A stretch of DNA of 40,673 bases from Clostridia bacterium (GCA_900768425.1 CAAGCR010000120.1:1-40673), one strand, 5' to 3'; positions 1 to 8,552 are shown, counted from the stretch's first letter. Numbers and translations: made by a program. The notes: a model not told the origin generated them from the sequence alone.

Positions 1-21
1 AGACGTGTGCTCTTCCGATCT
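1..21. other. Illumina adapter remnant at contig edge
   Basis: The first 21 bases begin AGACGTGTGC and end TTCCGATCT. They match the 3' end of the standard TruSeq read-2 adapter in full. This is library sequence, not genome. Genomic sequence starts at about base 22, where the coding frame of the minus-strand gene continues without a stop. Confidence 0.95.
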
Positions 22-579
22 AATTGTTGTGTCTTTGACTGAACTTGTGGTTGGACTAAGTGTAAGTGTTACGATTAGTTCTTTCTTTTTATCTGCTGTT
101 TCTGCACTTTTGTCTTTTAGGGTTACAGTTGAACTAACTGGTGTTACGTTCTCATTCGCTGGGGTAAATGTTGTTGTGGCACTTACATCAACATCAAACA
201 TAGATTGATTTGTTAATTCAAAAACAATATATATAGGTGATATTGTATCATCGGCAGTCATATCGCAAAAATAGAAATTGCCTAGCGAGATAGTTTTATT
301 AGTATCCCCTTTTACTTGTGCTGTACCTAATTGCTTTTTACTGCTACTACTTCTAACAACACCTAATTCGCTTGCTTCGGCTGTGCTGGTATCTTCTACT
401 GCTGAGTCACCATAAATATATACTGTGACATCTACATCACAATTATGTGCATTAAAGCCTACCGTTCCGCTTACATTAAGGTTGGCATTCTTTGCTGAGT
501 ATACTCCAACAACTATTGCACACAGGCACAATATCAAAACGGCAACATTTGCAAATAATGTGAGTTTTTTCTTTTTCAT
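22..579 (-). CDS. Exported/membrane-anchored protein, 5' part only (paralogue of 20867-22408)
   Basis: Partial gene: the start is at 579 (ATG preceded by AGGGAGAAAAT) and the frame is open for 186 codons to the contig edge. The N-terminus is a short lysine-rich head (MKKKK) followed by a hydrophobic segment of about 20 residues ending VVGVYS. Then comes ANLNVSGTVGFNAHN, which closely matches AKLTVNGSLGFVAHN in the protein at 20867-22408. The mature part is rich in Ser, Thr, Val and Asp, typical of a beta-rich extracellular domain. I infer an exported protein tethered by, or cleaved after, this segment; there is no lipobox. Function is unknown. The promoter block is shared with the paralogue and carries a G9 tract. 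Confidence 0.8.
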
Positions 580-609
580 ATTTTCTCCCTCTATGTATTT
601 ATCATTAAT

Positions 610-650
610 CGTGATATGGTAAACATTTTATCACTAATGTAATTATCACG
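610..650 (-). promoter_or_regulatory. Inverted repeat in the 5' leader of the 579 gene
   Basis: CGTGATA (610-616) and TATCACG (644-650) form a 7-bp inverted repeat inside the long 5' leader, with a third TATCAC-like copy between them. It could be an operator or an RNA hairpin. No family was recognised. Confidence 0.3.
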
Positions 651-752
651 CAAACCATTTCAAGCGAATAATAATAAAATTTTATCTTCACAATAATTAA
701 GGCAATTATGTTTTTATTATTTGCAATAATCACATATTTACTCTTTAAGCCT

Positions 753-780
753 ATTATATATCCCCCCCCCGCATTGTCAA
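753..780 (-). promoter_or_regulatory. Promoter with poly-G spacer (copy 1)
   Basis: Read on the minus strand: TTGACA (775-780), a 16-bp spacer ATGC-G9-ATA, and TATAAT (753-758). Both hexamers are perfect consensus. The G9 homopolymer lies wholly inside the spacer, so gain or loss of a G changes promoter spacing. The predicted transcript starts near 746, giving a leader of about 165 nt before the ATG at 579. Confidence 0.8.
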
Positions 781-828
781 ATGTTTTTCAATATTTTTTT
801 AAATTTTGTGAAAAATTTTTTGGTTTTT
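753..828 (-). repeat. Duplicated upstream block, copy 1 (pairs with 22574-22646)
   Basis: About 75 bp are nearly the same here and at 22574-22646. The block comprises the TATAAT, the G9 tract, the TTGACA and an AT-rich upstream part with a TTTTTCACAAAAT core on the minus strand. Similarity fades on both sides: the downstream 5' leaders of the two genes do not resemble each other. The A/T tracts upstream of -35 could act as an UP element. Confidence 0.8.
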
Positions 829-876
829 GATTTTTTGGTTTGGTTTTGTTGTGGTTGTTTGTTTTAATAAAAAATA

Positions 877-988
877 CAGGGGAAACTTTTTTATAAAAAG
901 ATTTCCCCTGCCCCCTTTCAAAAATTTTTAATATTTATTTAGTGCATAAAAACTCGGGAAAAACTTTTTATAAAAAGATTTTCCCCGA
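877..988. repeat. Family A palindromic repeats, two adjacent copies
   Basis: Two copies of a palindrome of the form GGGGAAA-CTTTTT-nn-AAAAAG-TTTCCCC lie at 877-910 and 954-988. Each is followed by the same tail, roughly CCCTTTTCAAAAATTTTA. Further copies with the same tail occur at 11707-11742, 17011-17043 and, degenerate, 17103-17137. All are intergenic. Confidence 0.8.
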
Positions 989-1075
989 ACCCTTTTCAAA
1001 AATTTTACATATTTTAAATAATAGTTTGCAAACTTACTAAATTAGACAAAACAACTTAGATTTGCATTGTAGTGA

Positions 1076-1393
1076 CTTTCGCCCCCTGTCAGGGGGGCTG
1101 GCATTTACGAATGTAAATGGCTGAGGGGTTTCCCTGCCTTATAATAAAAAAACTTCGGAGCATTACTATTCAAACTAGATATTTTTGAATAGCATTTCTC
1201 CGAAGTATAAACCCCTCAGTCACGCTTTTGCGTGACGACTCCCCTCGAACTCGGGAGCAAAAAATAAGATAATTTTTTAAGTTATTTAAATTATTAAGCA
1301 AAGTTTATTACTTTACTAATTATTTTTTATAAGGCAGGGAAACCCCTCAGTCACGCTTTTGCGTAACAGCCCCCCTGACAGGGGGCGAAAGTC
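1076..1393. repeat. Composite inverted element with roughly 64-bp termini (family B)
   Basis: The left end (1076-1143) and right end (1330-1393) are nearly perfect reverse complements, running from ACTTTCGCCCCCTGTCAGG inward to TTTCCCTGCCTTATA. Inside lie a nested hairpin (ACTTCGGAG 1152-1160 with CTCCGAAGT 1199-1207; CTATTCAAA 1166-1174 with TTTGAATAG 1184-1192) and a third family B unit (1209-1262) with the CCCTCAGTCACGC core. It encodes no protein. It resembles a MITE or nested repeat insertion. Confidence 0.75.
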
Positions 1394-1456
1394 TGTGATT
1401 GTCAAATGTTTGGTATTAATGCAATGGTTCGTGATAACTTAAACTTATATATTTAA

Positions 1457-1512
1457 CAATAATTCATCATTATTCAGTCATCATTTATCATTTGTTGCGT
1501 TAGCAACACAAC
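1457..1512. repeat. Family C repeat next to the valS stop
   Basis: AATTCATCATTATTCAGTCATC is followed by CATT runs and a small hairpin GTTGC-GTTA-GCAAC. Related copies lie at 4199-4285, 11772-11855, 15176-15225, 17268-17311 and 18003-18043, mostly just beyond the stop codon of a minus-strand gene. Confidence 0.75.
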
Positions 1513-1557
1513 TTTAATTCATTTGTTATTTAACACAGTGTTTTGTTCACTAATTTA

Positions 1558-3981
1558 CTATTCAGCGGTGTTTTCTTCTGGGACAATTTCGCCTATTTCT
1601 ACGTTGAAAGTGTCGCCATCTTTGTAGTCTATTTCGTTGATTGAGCAAACTGCCTTAATATCGGTTTCGGCTTGTTTTAAAAAGTCGGTAATGTTAGATG
1701 TGATTGTTATGTCTTTAATAAAGGTTTTAAGTGATACTTTATTAACTGACTTAAATTGTCTTACAAGAGCAACAATATCTACCACTTTATCACCATTTGC
1801 AATTAATTTTGTGTCAACATCTTCGCCTAGGTTCAAATAGCCGGAAATATGGATTGATTTTTTGCCTTCTTTTTCTGCGTAATAATCCATATATATTTCT
1901 TCGGTTATATGTGGCAAAACAGGTGCGAACATTTTAAGCATTCCTAGTAAAACATAGTAGCAAGCATATTTTGCACTGTCGCATTTTTCTTGACCGTAAA
2001 CATCTGGGTTGTATAGTCTTCTTTTTACAATTTCTACATAGTTATCGCAGAAATTCCAGAAGAATTTTTCAAGTTCGTTTAGGGCAAGAGCAATTTCGTA
2101 TCTATCTAAAAATTTAATAAATCTATTGTATAAATCTTTATATTTTTCAATTATCCATTTATCAATAATTTCTAAATTAACTTCTTTTGGCTCATAGTCT
2201 TCTAAGAATGACAATACAAATTTGCTAACATTCCAAATTTTGTTTACTAATTTTTTACCATTATCAAATTCAACAAAACTAAATGCTGTGTCTTTACCCA
2301 AAGTTAAACTATTTGCCCAATATCTTGTAACATCGGCAGAATAGTTTTTGATTATGTCTTGTGGAGTGTTTTTGCTATTGCCTTTTGATTTTGCAAGTTT
2401 AGAACCATCTTCGCTTGTAACATAGCCAGAAATCATAAGGTCAGTCCAAGGAAGTTTGTTAAAGTGATATAAACTTTTTGTGATTGTATAGAAGTCCCAA
2501 ACACGAATGTTATCGTGTGCGTTTGGTCTTAAATTCATAGGTACCATAGAATCATCTAAGCCTTTGCCTGTTGCAAGGTCTGTGCTAATTTGTGGTGTTA
2601 GAGATGATGTAGCCCAAGTGTCCATAACATCACTTTCTGGAATAAACTCATTGCAACCGCATTCGCAAGGGTGTTTTGGTTGATGTTTTAATGGGTCAAC
2701 CGGCAAATCTTCCTTATCGGCAAGAATAACCTTTCCGCAATTTTTACAATACCAAACTGGGAATGGTACGCCAAAATATCTTTGACGAGATATGCACCAG
2801 TTCCAAGCCAAGTTTTCTACCCAGTTTAAATATCTTGCACGCATTGATTGTGGATGCCAATTTAATTGCATACCGGCATCATAAAGTTCTTGTTTATGGC
2901 TTAAAACATCAATAAACCATTGTCTTTTAACTGAAATTTCAATAGGTGTTCCGCAACGGTCGTGAGTTGACACTGCATGAGTGATATTTTCTTGTTTAAT
3001 CAATAAGTCATTTTCTTTTAGTTTTTCAATTACATTAGCTCTTGCTTCTGCAATTTTTTGACCTGCAAACTCTTTTGCAAGATCTGTCATTCTGCCGTTA
3101 TCAGTAAAGCATTTTTTAATTTCTAGGTTGTGCTTTCTTTGCCACTCTTTATCAACAGTGTCACCAAAGGTACAGCACATAACCACGCCCGAACCTTTTT
3201 CTAGGTCAACCAAATCATCGGTTAAAACTGGAACTTCATATCCAAAATAAGGCACAACTAATTTTTTGTTTAATAGATGCAAATTTTTTTCATCTTTTGG
3301 ATTAATGAACACACAGACAACACCGCAAAGCATTTCCGGTCTTGTTGTTGCAACTGTAACATACTCATTAGTGCCGGCAATGTAAAATTTTAAATAGTTA
3401 AATGTGCTTTCAATTTCTTTATCTTCCAGTTCAGATTGAGCACAAGCAGTTTGACATTCTGTACACCAAAGTGCAGGCGCTTCTTGATGATAAATATATC
3501 CTTTTTTATAAAGTTCTATAAACGACTCTTGTGATATTTTTTGAGTGCGTGGCGCGATTGATGAATAGTGAGTTTTTAAATTGCAACTAAAACCTGCTTT
3601 TTTGTATAGGTCAAAAAATTCTTCTTCTAGTTTTTTTGTTTCGTCCATACAGATATTGATAAAGGTTTCTCTTGGCAACTCATATGCTCTTTTTTTAATA
3701 ATCTTTTCAACATATCTTTCGGTTGGTAAACCATTATCATCAAAACCGAAAGGGAAATAAACATTTTCGCCTTTCATTCTATGATGTCTTGCAACTGTTT
3801 CTATATGCATATATGATGACAAATGCCCCATATGAATTTTACCATTGCAAGTTGGTGGCGGAGTGTCTATTGAATATGTTTTTTTAGGACTATCCTTTTC
3901 ATATTTATATATGTCATTGGTAAACCAATAATTTTGCCATTTTTCTTCTTTTTCTAAATAATTATACTTTTTATCTAGCAT
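1558..3981 (-). CDS. valS: Valyl-tRNA synthetase, archaeal/rickettsial type (type 2)
   Basis: Class I synthetase that charges tRNA-Val in the cytoplasm. The 807 residues show the HIGH-type motif as HMGH (residues 50-53), followed by FGFDDNGLPTER. That motif is typical of archaeal and rickettsial ValRS rather than the usual bacterial enzyme. The editing domain has TTRPEMLCG, two Cys-pair zinc-binding stretches follow (WCTECQ; WYCKNCG with later CECGC), then DTWATSSLTP and a KMSKS-type KLAKSKGN near residue 527. The usual long C-terminal coiled coil of B. subtilis-type ValRS is not evident, in line with type 2 enzymes. ATG start with AAGAAGGG upstream. It has its own promoter at 4035-4063 and no T-box consensus. 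Confidence 0.95.
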   Translation of the reverse strand: MLDKKYNYLEKEEKWQNYWFTNDIYKYEKDSPKKTYSIDTPPPTCNGKIHMGHLSSYMHIETVARHHRMKGENVYFPFGFDDNGLPTERYVEKIIKKRAYELPRETFINICMDETKKLEEEFFDLYKKAGFSCNLKTHYSSIAPRTQKISQESFIELYKKGYIYHQEAPALWCTECQTACAQSELEDKEIESTFNYLKFYIAGTNEYVTVATTRPEMLCGVVCVFINPKDEKNLHLLNKKLVVPYFGYEVPVLTDDLVDLEKGSGVVMCCTFGDTVDKEWQRKHNLEIKKCFTDNGRMTDLAKEFAGQKIAEARANVIEKLKENDLLIKQENITHAVSTHDRCGTPIEISVKRQWFIDVLSHKQELYDAGMQLNWHPQSMRARYLNWVENLAWNWCISRQRYFGVPFPVWYCKNCGKVILADKEDLPVDPLKHQPKHPCECGCNEFIPESDVMDTWATSSLTPQISTDLATGKGLDDSMVPMNLRPNAHDNIRVWDFYTITKSLYHFNKLPWTDLMISGYVTSEDGSKLAKSKGNSKNTPQDIIKNYSADVTRYWANSLTLGKDTAFSFVEFDNGKKLVNKIWNVSKFVLSFLEDYEPKEVNLEIIDKWIIEKYKDLYNRFIKFLDRYEIALALNELEKFFWNFCDNYVEIVKRRLYNPDVYGQEKCDSAKYACYYVLLGMLKMFAPVLPHITEEIYMDYYAEKEGKKSIHISGYLNLGEDVDTKLIANGDKVVDIVALVRQFKSVNKVSLKTFIKDITITSNITDFLKQAETDIKAVCSINEIDYKDGDTFNVEIGEIVPEENTAE

Positions 3982-4034
3982 TGTATACCCTTCTTTTATT
4001 TTAAAATGCGTAATTTACACAAATCTACCAAATA

Positions 4035-4063
4035 ATTATATATTTTTCTTCTTATAAAATCAA
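4035..4063 (-). promoter_or_regulatory. valS promoter
   Basis: On the minus strand: TTGATT (4058-4063), a 17-bp spacer, and perfect TATAAT (4035-4040). The predicted leader is about 47 nt, too short for a T-box. No AGGGTGGNACCGCG-type motif is present upstream. Confidence 0.7.
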
Positions 4064-4290
4064 GCAAAAATTAAGACAATCTACTCACCCGCAAAAACAG
4101 TCCCAATTTCACCAAACACTTGCAAATGCAAAAACCTTTGCCCCGCGGATATATTTTTGCCCAGCAACAAACTAATTATAACTTAAAAAATGACAACTGA
4201 TTATTGATGTTGCTAACGCAACAAATGACGAATGATGACTGAATAATTCTTCAATTGTCAATTTCCATTTTTCATTATATAATATCTATT
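4064..4290. other. Intergenic region between dnaA and the valS promoter
   Basis: It holds a family C repeat in reverse orientation (4199-4285) containing GTTGCTAACGCAAC. A small GC-richer island (4140-4165) carries GCCCCGCGGATATA. There is no ORF with a ribosome site and no cluster of DnaA boxes (TTATNCACA). Confidence 0.6.
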
Positions 4291-4325
4291 TATAATAAAC
4301 CCTCGCTTGGGTATTAAGCGAGGGG
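4291..4325 (-). terminator. dnaA terminator
   Basis: On the minus strand a 9-bp stem CCCTCGCTT/AAGCGAGGG (4300-4308 with 4316-4324) is followed by TTTATTAT. It starts 13 bp after the dnaA stop codon. Confidence 0.8.
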
Positions 4326-4336
4326 TGTTTATTTAT

Positions 4337-5701
4337 TTAACATTTTATTTTGTTTTTTAGGTCGTTTACTATTGCGGAAAGTTTGTTGTCTTTTTTGAGT
4401 TGGTCGCCGATTTTATCGCGTGAGTGCATAATTGTTGTGTGGTCACGACCGCCAAATATTTTACCTATGGATACAAGGGGAATATTTAGCACATCATCTA
4501 TAAGATATATTGCTATCATTCTAGGTTCAACAATTTCTTTATTTTTCTTTTTACCTGTAATTTCATTTTCGGTTATGCCAAAGTATTCACACACTTGTTT
4601 GATTATATTTTCCGGAGTTACGCGTTCTTGTTTTGCAACCATATCTTCTTTAAAGGCCTCACGAGCATCTTCCATAGTTGCAGATTTTTTGCCCATTAAA
4701 GTTGCAAAGAAGAACACTTTTGAAAGCATACCTTCCATTTCTCTTATATTTGTAAATGGCTTTTCGGCTATAAAGTTTAAGACATCATCATCTAAATAAA
4801 AACGTTCAATTTGGGCTTTTTTCTTTAAAATTGCCATACGGGTTTCAAAGTCCGGAATTTGCATATCTTGAATCAGTCCGCAAGCAAAACGCGATTTTAA
4901 TCTGTCTTCAACATTAATGTCTTGTGGGGAACGGTCGGAAGTCATAATAATTTGTTTATTGTTTTGATATAGTGCGTTAAAAGTATGGAAAAATTCATCC
5001 ATTGTTGCATTTTTATTGGCAATAAATTGAATATCATCAATCATTAAAACATCAACATTACGATATTTTTCCCTAAATTCAGTAACCGCATTTTCTTTAC
5101 CATTGCCTGCCACACCCAAAGACTCAATATACTCATTCATAAACTGTTCGCAAGTAACGCATTTTATTCTTAGTGTCGGATTATATTCTGTTAAATAATT
5201 ACCGATTGCGTGCATAAGGTGGGTTTTACCAAGACCTACTCCACTATATATAAATAATGGGTTAAATTTTGCCCCCGGATTTTCTGCAACTGCGTGAGCA
5301 GCAGCATAACAGAACTGATTGCTTTTGCCAACAACAAAGTTATTGAATGTATATTTTTCGTTAAACTGTGGTCTTTCTTGTGGAAGTTGTTGTTCTTGCA
5401 TATTCTCTTCCGGTTTTGTGTCGGCAATATACTTTTCTTTTTCATCATTATCCAAAATTTCAAAATTAGTGTATTCGCCAAAAACTTCGTGAATGCAACT
5501 TGCAAGTTGTTTAGAATTATTTTTTAAAATTTGACTTTTTGCAGTGGTGCTTGATGTGCTGTTTGCCCACAAAACCAAAGTACCATCTTCTTTAATGTTG
5601 AGTGGTTCTAGTTTGTTTATCCATAAGTCAAAAGTTATGGCACTGACCATATTTTGCATTTTTATTAACACTTTTTGCCACATTGCTTCTAATTCTTGCA
5701 T
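4337..5701 (-). CDS. dnaA: Chromosomal replication initiator protein DnaA
   Basis: AAA+ ATPase that opens the chromosomal origin. Domain I is the N-terminal part (MQELEAMWQKVL). Domain II is a short, poorly conserved linker (about 85-112). Domain III has Walker A GVGLGKTH (154-161), Walker B LMIDD (219-223) and the sensor region TSDRSP. Domain IV has the DnaA-box recognition signature GGRDHTTIMHSRDKI (417-431). The length of 454 is normal. The start is an ATG with AGGAGA six bases upstream. It lies 8 bp after the RNHCP gene and is probably co-transcribed with it. Unusually, dnaN and recF do not follow; valS does, after a terminator. Confidence 0.97.
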   Translation of the reverse strand: MQELEAMWQKVLIKMQNMVSAITFDLWINKLEPLNIKEDGTLVLWANSTSSTTAKSQILKNNSKQLASCIHEVFGEYTNFEILDNDEKEKYIADTKPEENMQEQQLPQERPQFNEKYTFNNFVVGKSNQFCYAAAHAVAENPGAKFNPLFIYSGVGLGKTHLMHAIGNYLTEYNPTLRIKCVTCEQFMNEYIESLGVAGNGKENAVTEFREKYRNVDVLMIDDIQFIANKNATMDEFFHTFNALYQNNKQIIMTSDRSPQDINVEDRLKSRFACGLIQDMQIPDFETRMAILKKKAQIERFYLDDDVLNFIAEKPFTNIREMEGMLSKVFFFATLMGKKSATMEDAREAFKEDMVAKQERVTPENIIKQVCEYFGITENEITGKKKNKEIVEPRMIAIYLIDDVLNIPLVSIGKIFGGRDHTTIMHSRDKIGDQLKKDNKLSAIVNDLKNKIKC

Positions 5702-5709
5702 ATTTTCTC

Positions 5710-6021
5710 CTATCTGTACGTCTTATTGCTGACTTTTCTTATAACTTCTTTGTCATCATCTTCGGCAACCTTATTTTTGTGCAACTGATGACATTTTTCA
5801 CATCTATATACTATCACATAACCTTTATTTTGTGAATACTCTAAATCAAATGGTTTCAAAATTCCTTTGCATTCGTTTGCCCTATCGCCCGGATTAATAT
5901 CTACGTGCAACGAACATAGACAATACGGACAATGATCACGCGAACTATACTTTAACGGCTCAACCTTTTTGCCACAATTTGCACAAACGAACCCGTTGTC
6001 ATTTTTTGTAAACATTTTCAT
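5710..6021 (-). CDS. RNHCP-domain zinc protein
   Basis: Small 103-residue protein with three metal-binding-like CxxC pairs: CANC near the N-terminus, DHCPYC in the middle and CEKC near the C-terminus. The central SRDHCPYCLCSLHVD and PGDR-x4-C match the RNHCP domain, whose signature is normally RNHCP and here reads RDHCP. The biochemical role of this family is not established. Nucleic-acid binding is a plausible inference only. It is the first gene of the dnaA transcript, 8 bp upstream of dnaA. The start ATG at 6021 has no Shine-Dalgarno sequence and lies 8 nt from the -10 box, suggesting a leaderless mRNA. Confidence 0.8.
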   Translation of the reverse strand: MKMFTKNDNGFVCANCGKKVEPLKYSSRDHCPYCLCSLHVDINPGDRANECKGILKPFDLEYSQNKGYVIVYRCEKCHQLHKNKVAEDDDKEVIRKVSNKTYR

Positions 6022-6029
6022 ACTAAGTC

Positions 6030-6058
6030 ATTTTATATTTAAAACATAAAAATGTCAA
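6030..6058 (-). promoter_or_regulatory. Promoter of the RNHCP-dnaA transcript (likely leaderless)
   Basis: On the minus strand: TTGACA (6053-6058), a 17-bp spacer and TAAAAT (6030-6035). Only GACTTAGT separates the -10 box from the ATG, so transcription should begin at or within a base or two of the start codon. Confidence 0.75.
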
Positions 6059-6191
6059 ACTACTTTTGCTAAATTTCCACATTACGAATTCAATTAACAA
6101 TAAAATATTTTAACTTATTTGATTACTTTAAGTTATCAATATAATTATTGAACACAAATTTTGAACTTGTTTCAAAATTTACTTCCATTAG

Positions 6192-6220
6192 TTTACAAAT
6201 TTAATCAAATGTGTTAAAAT
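6192..6220 (+). promoter_or_regulatory. Promoter of the DUF4132-like gene
   Basis: TTTACA (6192-6197), a 17-bp spacer and TAAAAT (6215-6220). AAAGGG precedes the ATG at 6245. Confidence 0.65.
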
Positions 6221-6244
6221 TCCTTTTATAAAAAGGGTATTTTT

Positions 6245-8395
6245 ATGGAGATTTTAAGAGATTATAAACAAATTAGTTCAAGAGTAGAAAAAATATTTAG
6301 TGTTGATGTTACAAACAAGCCAATTTTAGATGCTATGCCTTTTGCCGAAATTAAAGAACTTTTATCCGGCAAGCAAGTCAACAAAGACACAAACGAACTC
6401 AGCACACTTGCCGAACTAATTTTTCAATTAAACGAATATGAGCCGGCATTATGCAACTTTATTAAAATGTTACTTTACACAAAACATTACACTGGAATTG
6501 TTGTATTTTTAGAAAAATTGTTTGTTGCACATGTAGGTTCTTGCATTTACAACAGCAAAAACAAAGAATATTCACACAAGGAAAGATTTTTTGACCGATT
6601 TATAGAAGTAGTTAAAAGCACAGACATTGAACTTGTCGACTACTTACCTTTTTTGTTCGCCATTATAGAAGATAATGATAAAACTGAAATTTCGGACTTT
6701 GTTGAGCCTTGTCTTGAATATATGCAAATCTTGTATAGAGAAAACTTTGGCGAAGTTAAACAATTTGTAAATGAAAACCCATCACTAAAAAATACATATT
6801 ATACTTTGGGGTTGGAGTTTAACACTCAAGGTGCTTTATATGAAATTTTCAACAGTGATGAAGGTGCTGATGATGCAATTTTTGCAAAAATATTAAAACA
6901 TTATTATCAAGACACAATGGCATTTTTTGACAAAAACTTAGAAAGTGTGGGTGATAAAAAATTCCATTATGTAAAAATTTTGGCTAGCATTGAAAATCCG
7001 GAAGTAACTGCTAGACTTGAAAATTTGTATGATGAAGAAACCAACGAAGAAATTAAGGCATTTATAAAAACAAAACTAGGAATTGCCGATGTTACAAATT
7101 TAGGTTGCTCTCCAAAACATTTTATAGTAACTGCAATGAAAAAAGTTAGCGAGCCACAAGAGAGAACTTTGGGGGTTGCCTTTGAACATATGCCTTTAAA
7201 ATTTAATGATGGTGAAGAAGCCGACAATGTTGTTAAAACGTATTTGATAAACATATTTAAACAAGAAAAAGATTTGCTTAACTTATATGGTTTAAGCGAA
7301 ATAAAAGATTTGTTTAATCCTGCCGACCTTTTAAATTTTGCCGAAAGTATATTTAATTCATTGAAAAAATTTGATGACATTAAAAGTGCAAAATGGGCAA
7401 TAAGATTTACAAGTTTAATCGCAAAAGACTCTTTAGAAGAACAAATTTTTAACTTTATTCAAGATTTATACAAACAAAAACGTAACAAAGAAGCAAAATA
7501 TTTTGTTGAATGTTTAATTTATGCAAAAAATCCAAAAGTGCTAGAACTAATCAAAAGACTAAGCGAAGACAATGAATACAATTTCAACAGTGATAAAGAT
7601 TATTACATCTCACTTTATACCGAACTGAATGAAGTTAAAACCTCTGATGTGCAAGACCTTTTAGTTGATGATGAAGTAACCGAAGAAACTTTAAACAAAC
7701 AAAAAGATAGATTATATAAAAACTTTATAGCAAACAAATCTTACACAAAAGAACAATTTAAAGAAACATTTATAAACAAAAAAGTGTTTAACACACTAGC
7801 CCAAAACCTAGTTTTTGGTGAATATAAACAAAACCGCCTACTTAATTTATTTGTTTTAGATGGTGACCAAATTAAGTATATTTCCGGCAATACCAACGAA
7901 CAAGAAGGTGAAACAAATATTAAAATTGCTCATTCGCTAGACTTAGATGATAGATTTGAAAACGCAAAAAATTATTTTGCCAACCCAACATTTGTTCAAT
8001 TCAACAATACAACTTTTGCAATAAAAGATAGTGAAAAAACTTTAACAAAAATGGGCAATATGCAAGGCATTTTAATAAATGCTTTAAAATTTATAAGCAA
8101 TATGCAAAATTTTGGTTTTGTTAAAAACATTGCAAATGAAAATGATGACACAACCGAAATGATACATATATCTAACGAATTAAACCTTTTAGCCGAAGTA
8201 TCATTTGAAGCACCGGTTACAACCATCACACAAACTGCAAGTCTTGGCAATATTCGTTTTTATAAACTTAACCAATGCTTAAAGAATGGTGGTGCTTACA
8301 TTATAAACAAGGCAAATGCTCTTGCCTTAGGTGCAGTTGAACCTAGATATTATGATTTTGTTGGCAACTGTGTAAGTAAATCTTTAAAATTTTAA
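6245..8395 (+). CDS. DUF4132-like protein
   Basis: 716 residues, mostly predicted helical, with no signal peptide or membrane segment, so probably cytoplasmic. The C-terminal third fits the DUF4132 pattern. NTLAQNLVFGEY and LLNLFVLDGDQ are followed by IAHSLDL, then FANPTFVQFNN where the family has a QPFxQ-type motif, then LGNIRFYK and a final ALALGAVEPRYYDFV. The N-terminal part (about 1-450) looks like alpha-helical repeats and was not recognised. No biochemical function is known for the family. The gene stands alone with its own promoter and a terminator at 8430-8487, divergent from dnaA. Confidence 0.65.
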   Translation: MEILRDYKQISSRVEKIFSVDVTNKPILDAMPFAEIKELLSGKQVNKDTNELSTLAELIFQLNEYEPALCNFIKMLLYTKHYTGIVVFLEKLFVAHVGSCIYNSKNKEYSHKERFFDRFIEVVKSTDIELVDYLPFLFAIIEDNDKTEISDFVEPCLEYMQILYRENFGEVKQFVNENPSLKNTYYTLGLEFNTQGALYEIFNSDEGADDAIFAKILKHYYQDTMAFFDKNLESVGDKKFHYVKILASIENPEVTARLENLYDEETNEEIKAFIKTKLGIADVTNLGCSPKHFIVTAMKKVSEPQERTLGVAFEHMPLKFNDGEEADNVVKTYLINIFKQEKDLLNLYGLSEIKDLFNPADLLNFAESIFNSLKKFDDIKSAKWAIRFTSLIAKDSLEEQIFNFIQDLYKQKRNKEAKYFVECLIYAKNPKVLELIKRLSEDNEYNFNSDKDYYISLYTELNEVKTSDVQDLLVDDEVTEETLNKQKDRLYKNFIANKSYTKEQFKETFINKKVFNTLAQNLVFGEYKQNRLLNLFVLDGDQIKYISGNTNEQEGETNIKIAHSLDLDDRFENAKNYFANPTFVQFNNTTFAIKDSEKTLTKMGNMQGILINALKFISNMQNFGFVKNIANENDDTTEMIHISNELNLLAEVSFEAPVTTITQTASLGNIRFYKLNQCLKNGGAYIINKANALALGAVEPRYYDFVGNCVSKSLKF

Positions 8396-8429
8396 ATTAT
8401 TAAAAAATAATTGAAAATATGAAAAATAT

Positions 8430-8487
8430 AAAAAAATATAGCAAAATCTCAAAAAAATAATGATTTTGCCATATTTTTTTAATTATT
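8430..8487. terminator. Bidirectional terminator
   Basis: A-rich/GCAAAATC (to 8448) pairs with GATTTTGC (8462-8469) flanked by a T-run. A and T runs lie on both sides, so it can serve the plus-strand gene ending at 8395 and the minus-strand lipoprotein ending at 8553. Confidence 0.7.
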
Positions 8488-8552
8488 TATAAACATTACT
8501 TATTTAATTTTTATCAATTTTTGTATTGTTTTTATGATGATTTTTATTCTAA

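Larger units (their letters stand above)
829..1557. other. Intergenic region packed with palindromic repeats
   Basis: No gene is credible here. The stretch holds two GGGAAA-type palindromes (877-910, 954-988), a composite inverted element (1076-1393) and a CATCATT-type repeat just after valS (1457-1512). The remainder, about 1394-1456 and 1513-1557, is plain AT-rich sequence. Confidence 0.7.

Noticed and set aside
1457..1512. CRISPR array from recurrent ATTCATCATT units
   Set aside because: Copies are scattered across intergenic regions, with no regular spacer length and no cas genes.
3982..4336. Possible T-box upstream of valS
   Set aside because: The promoter at 4035-4063 leaves only about 47 nt of leader, and there is no AGGGTGGNACCGCG-like motif. 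CCGCGGGGC near 4142 lies upstream of the promoter.
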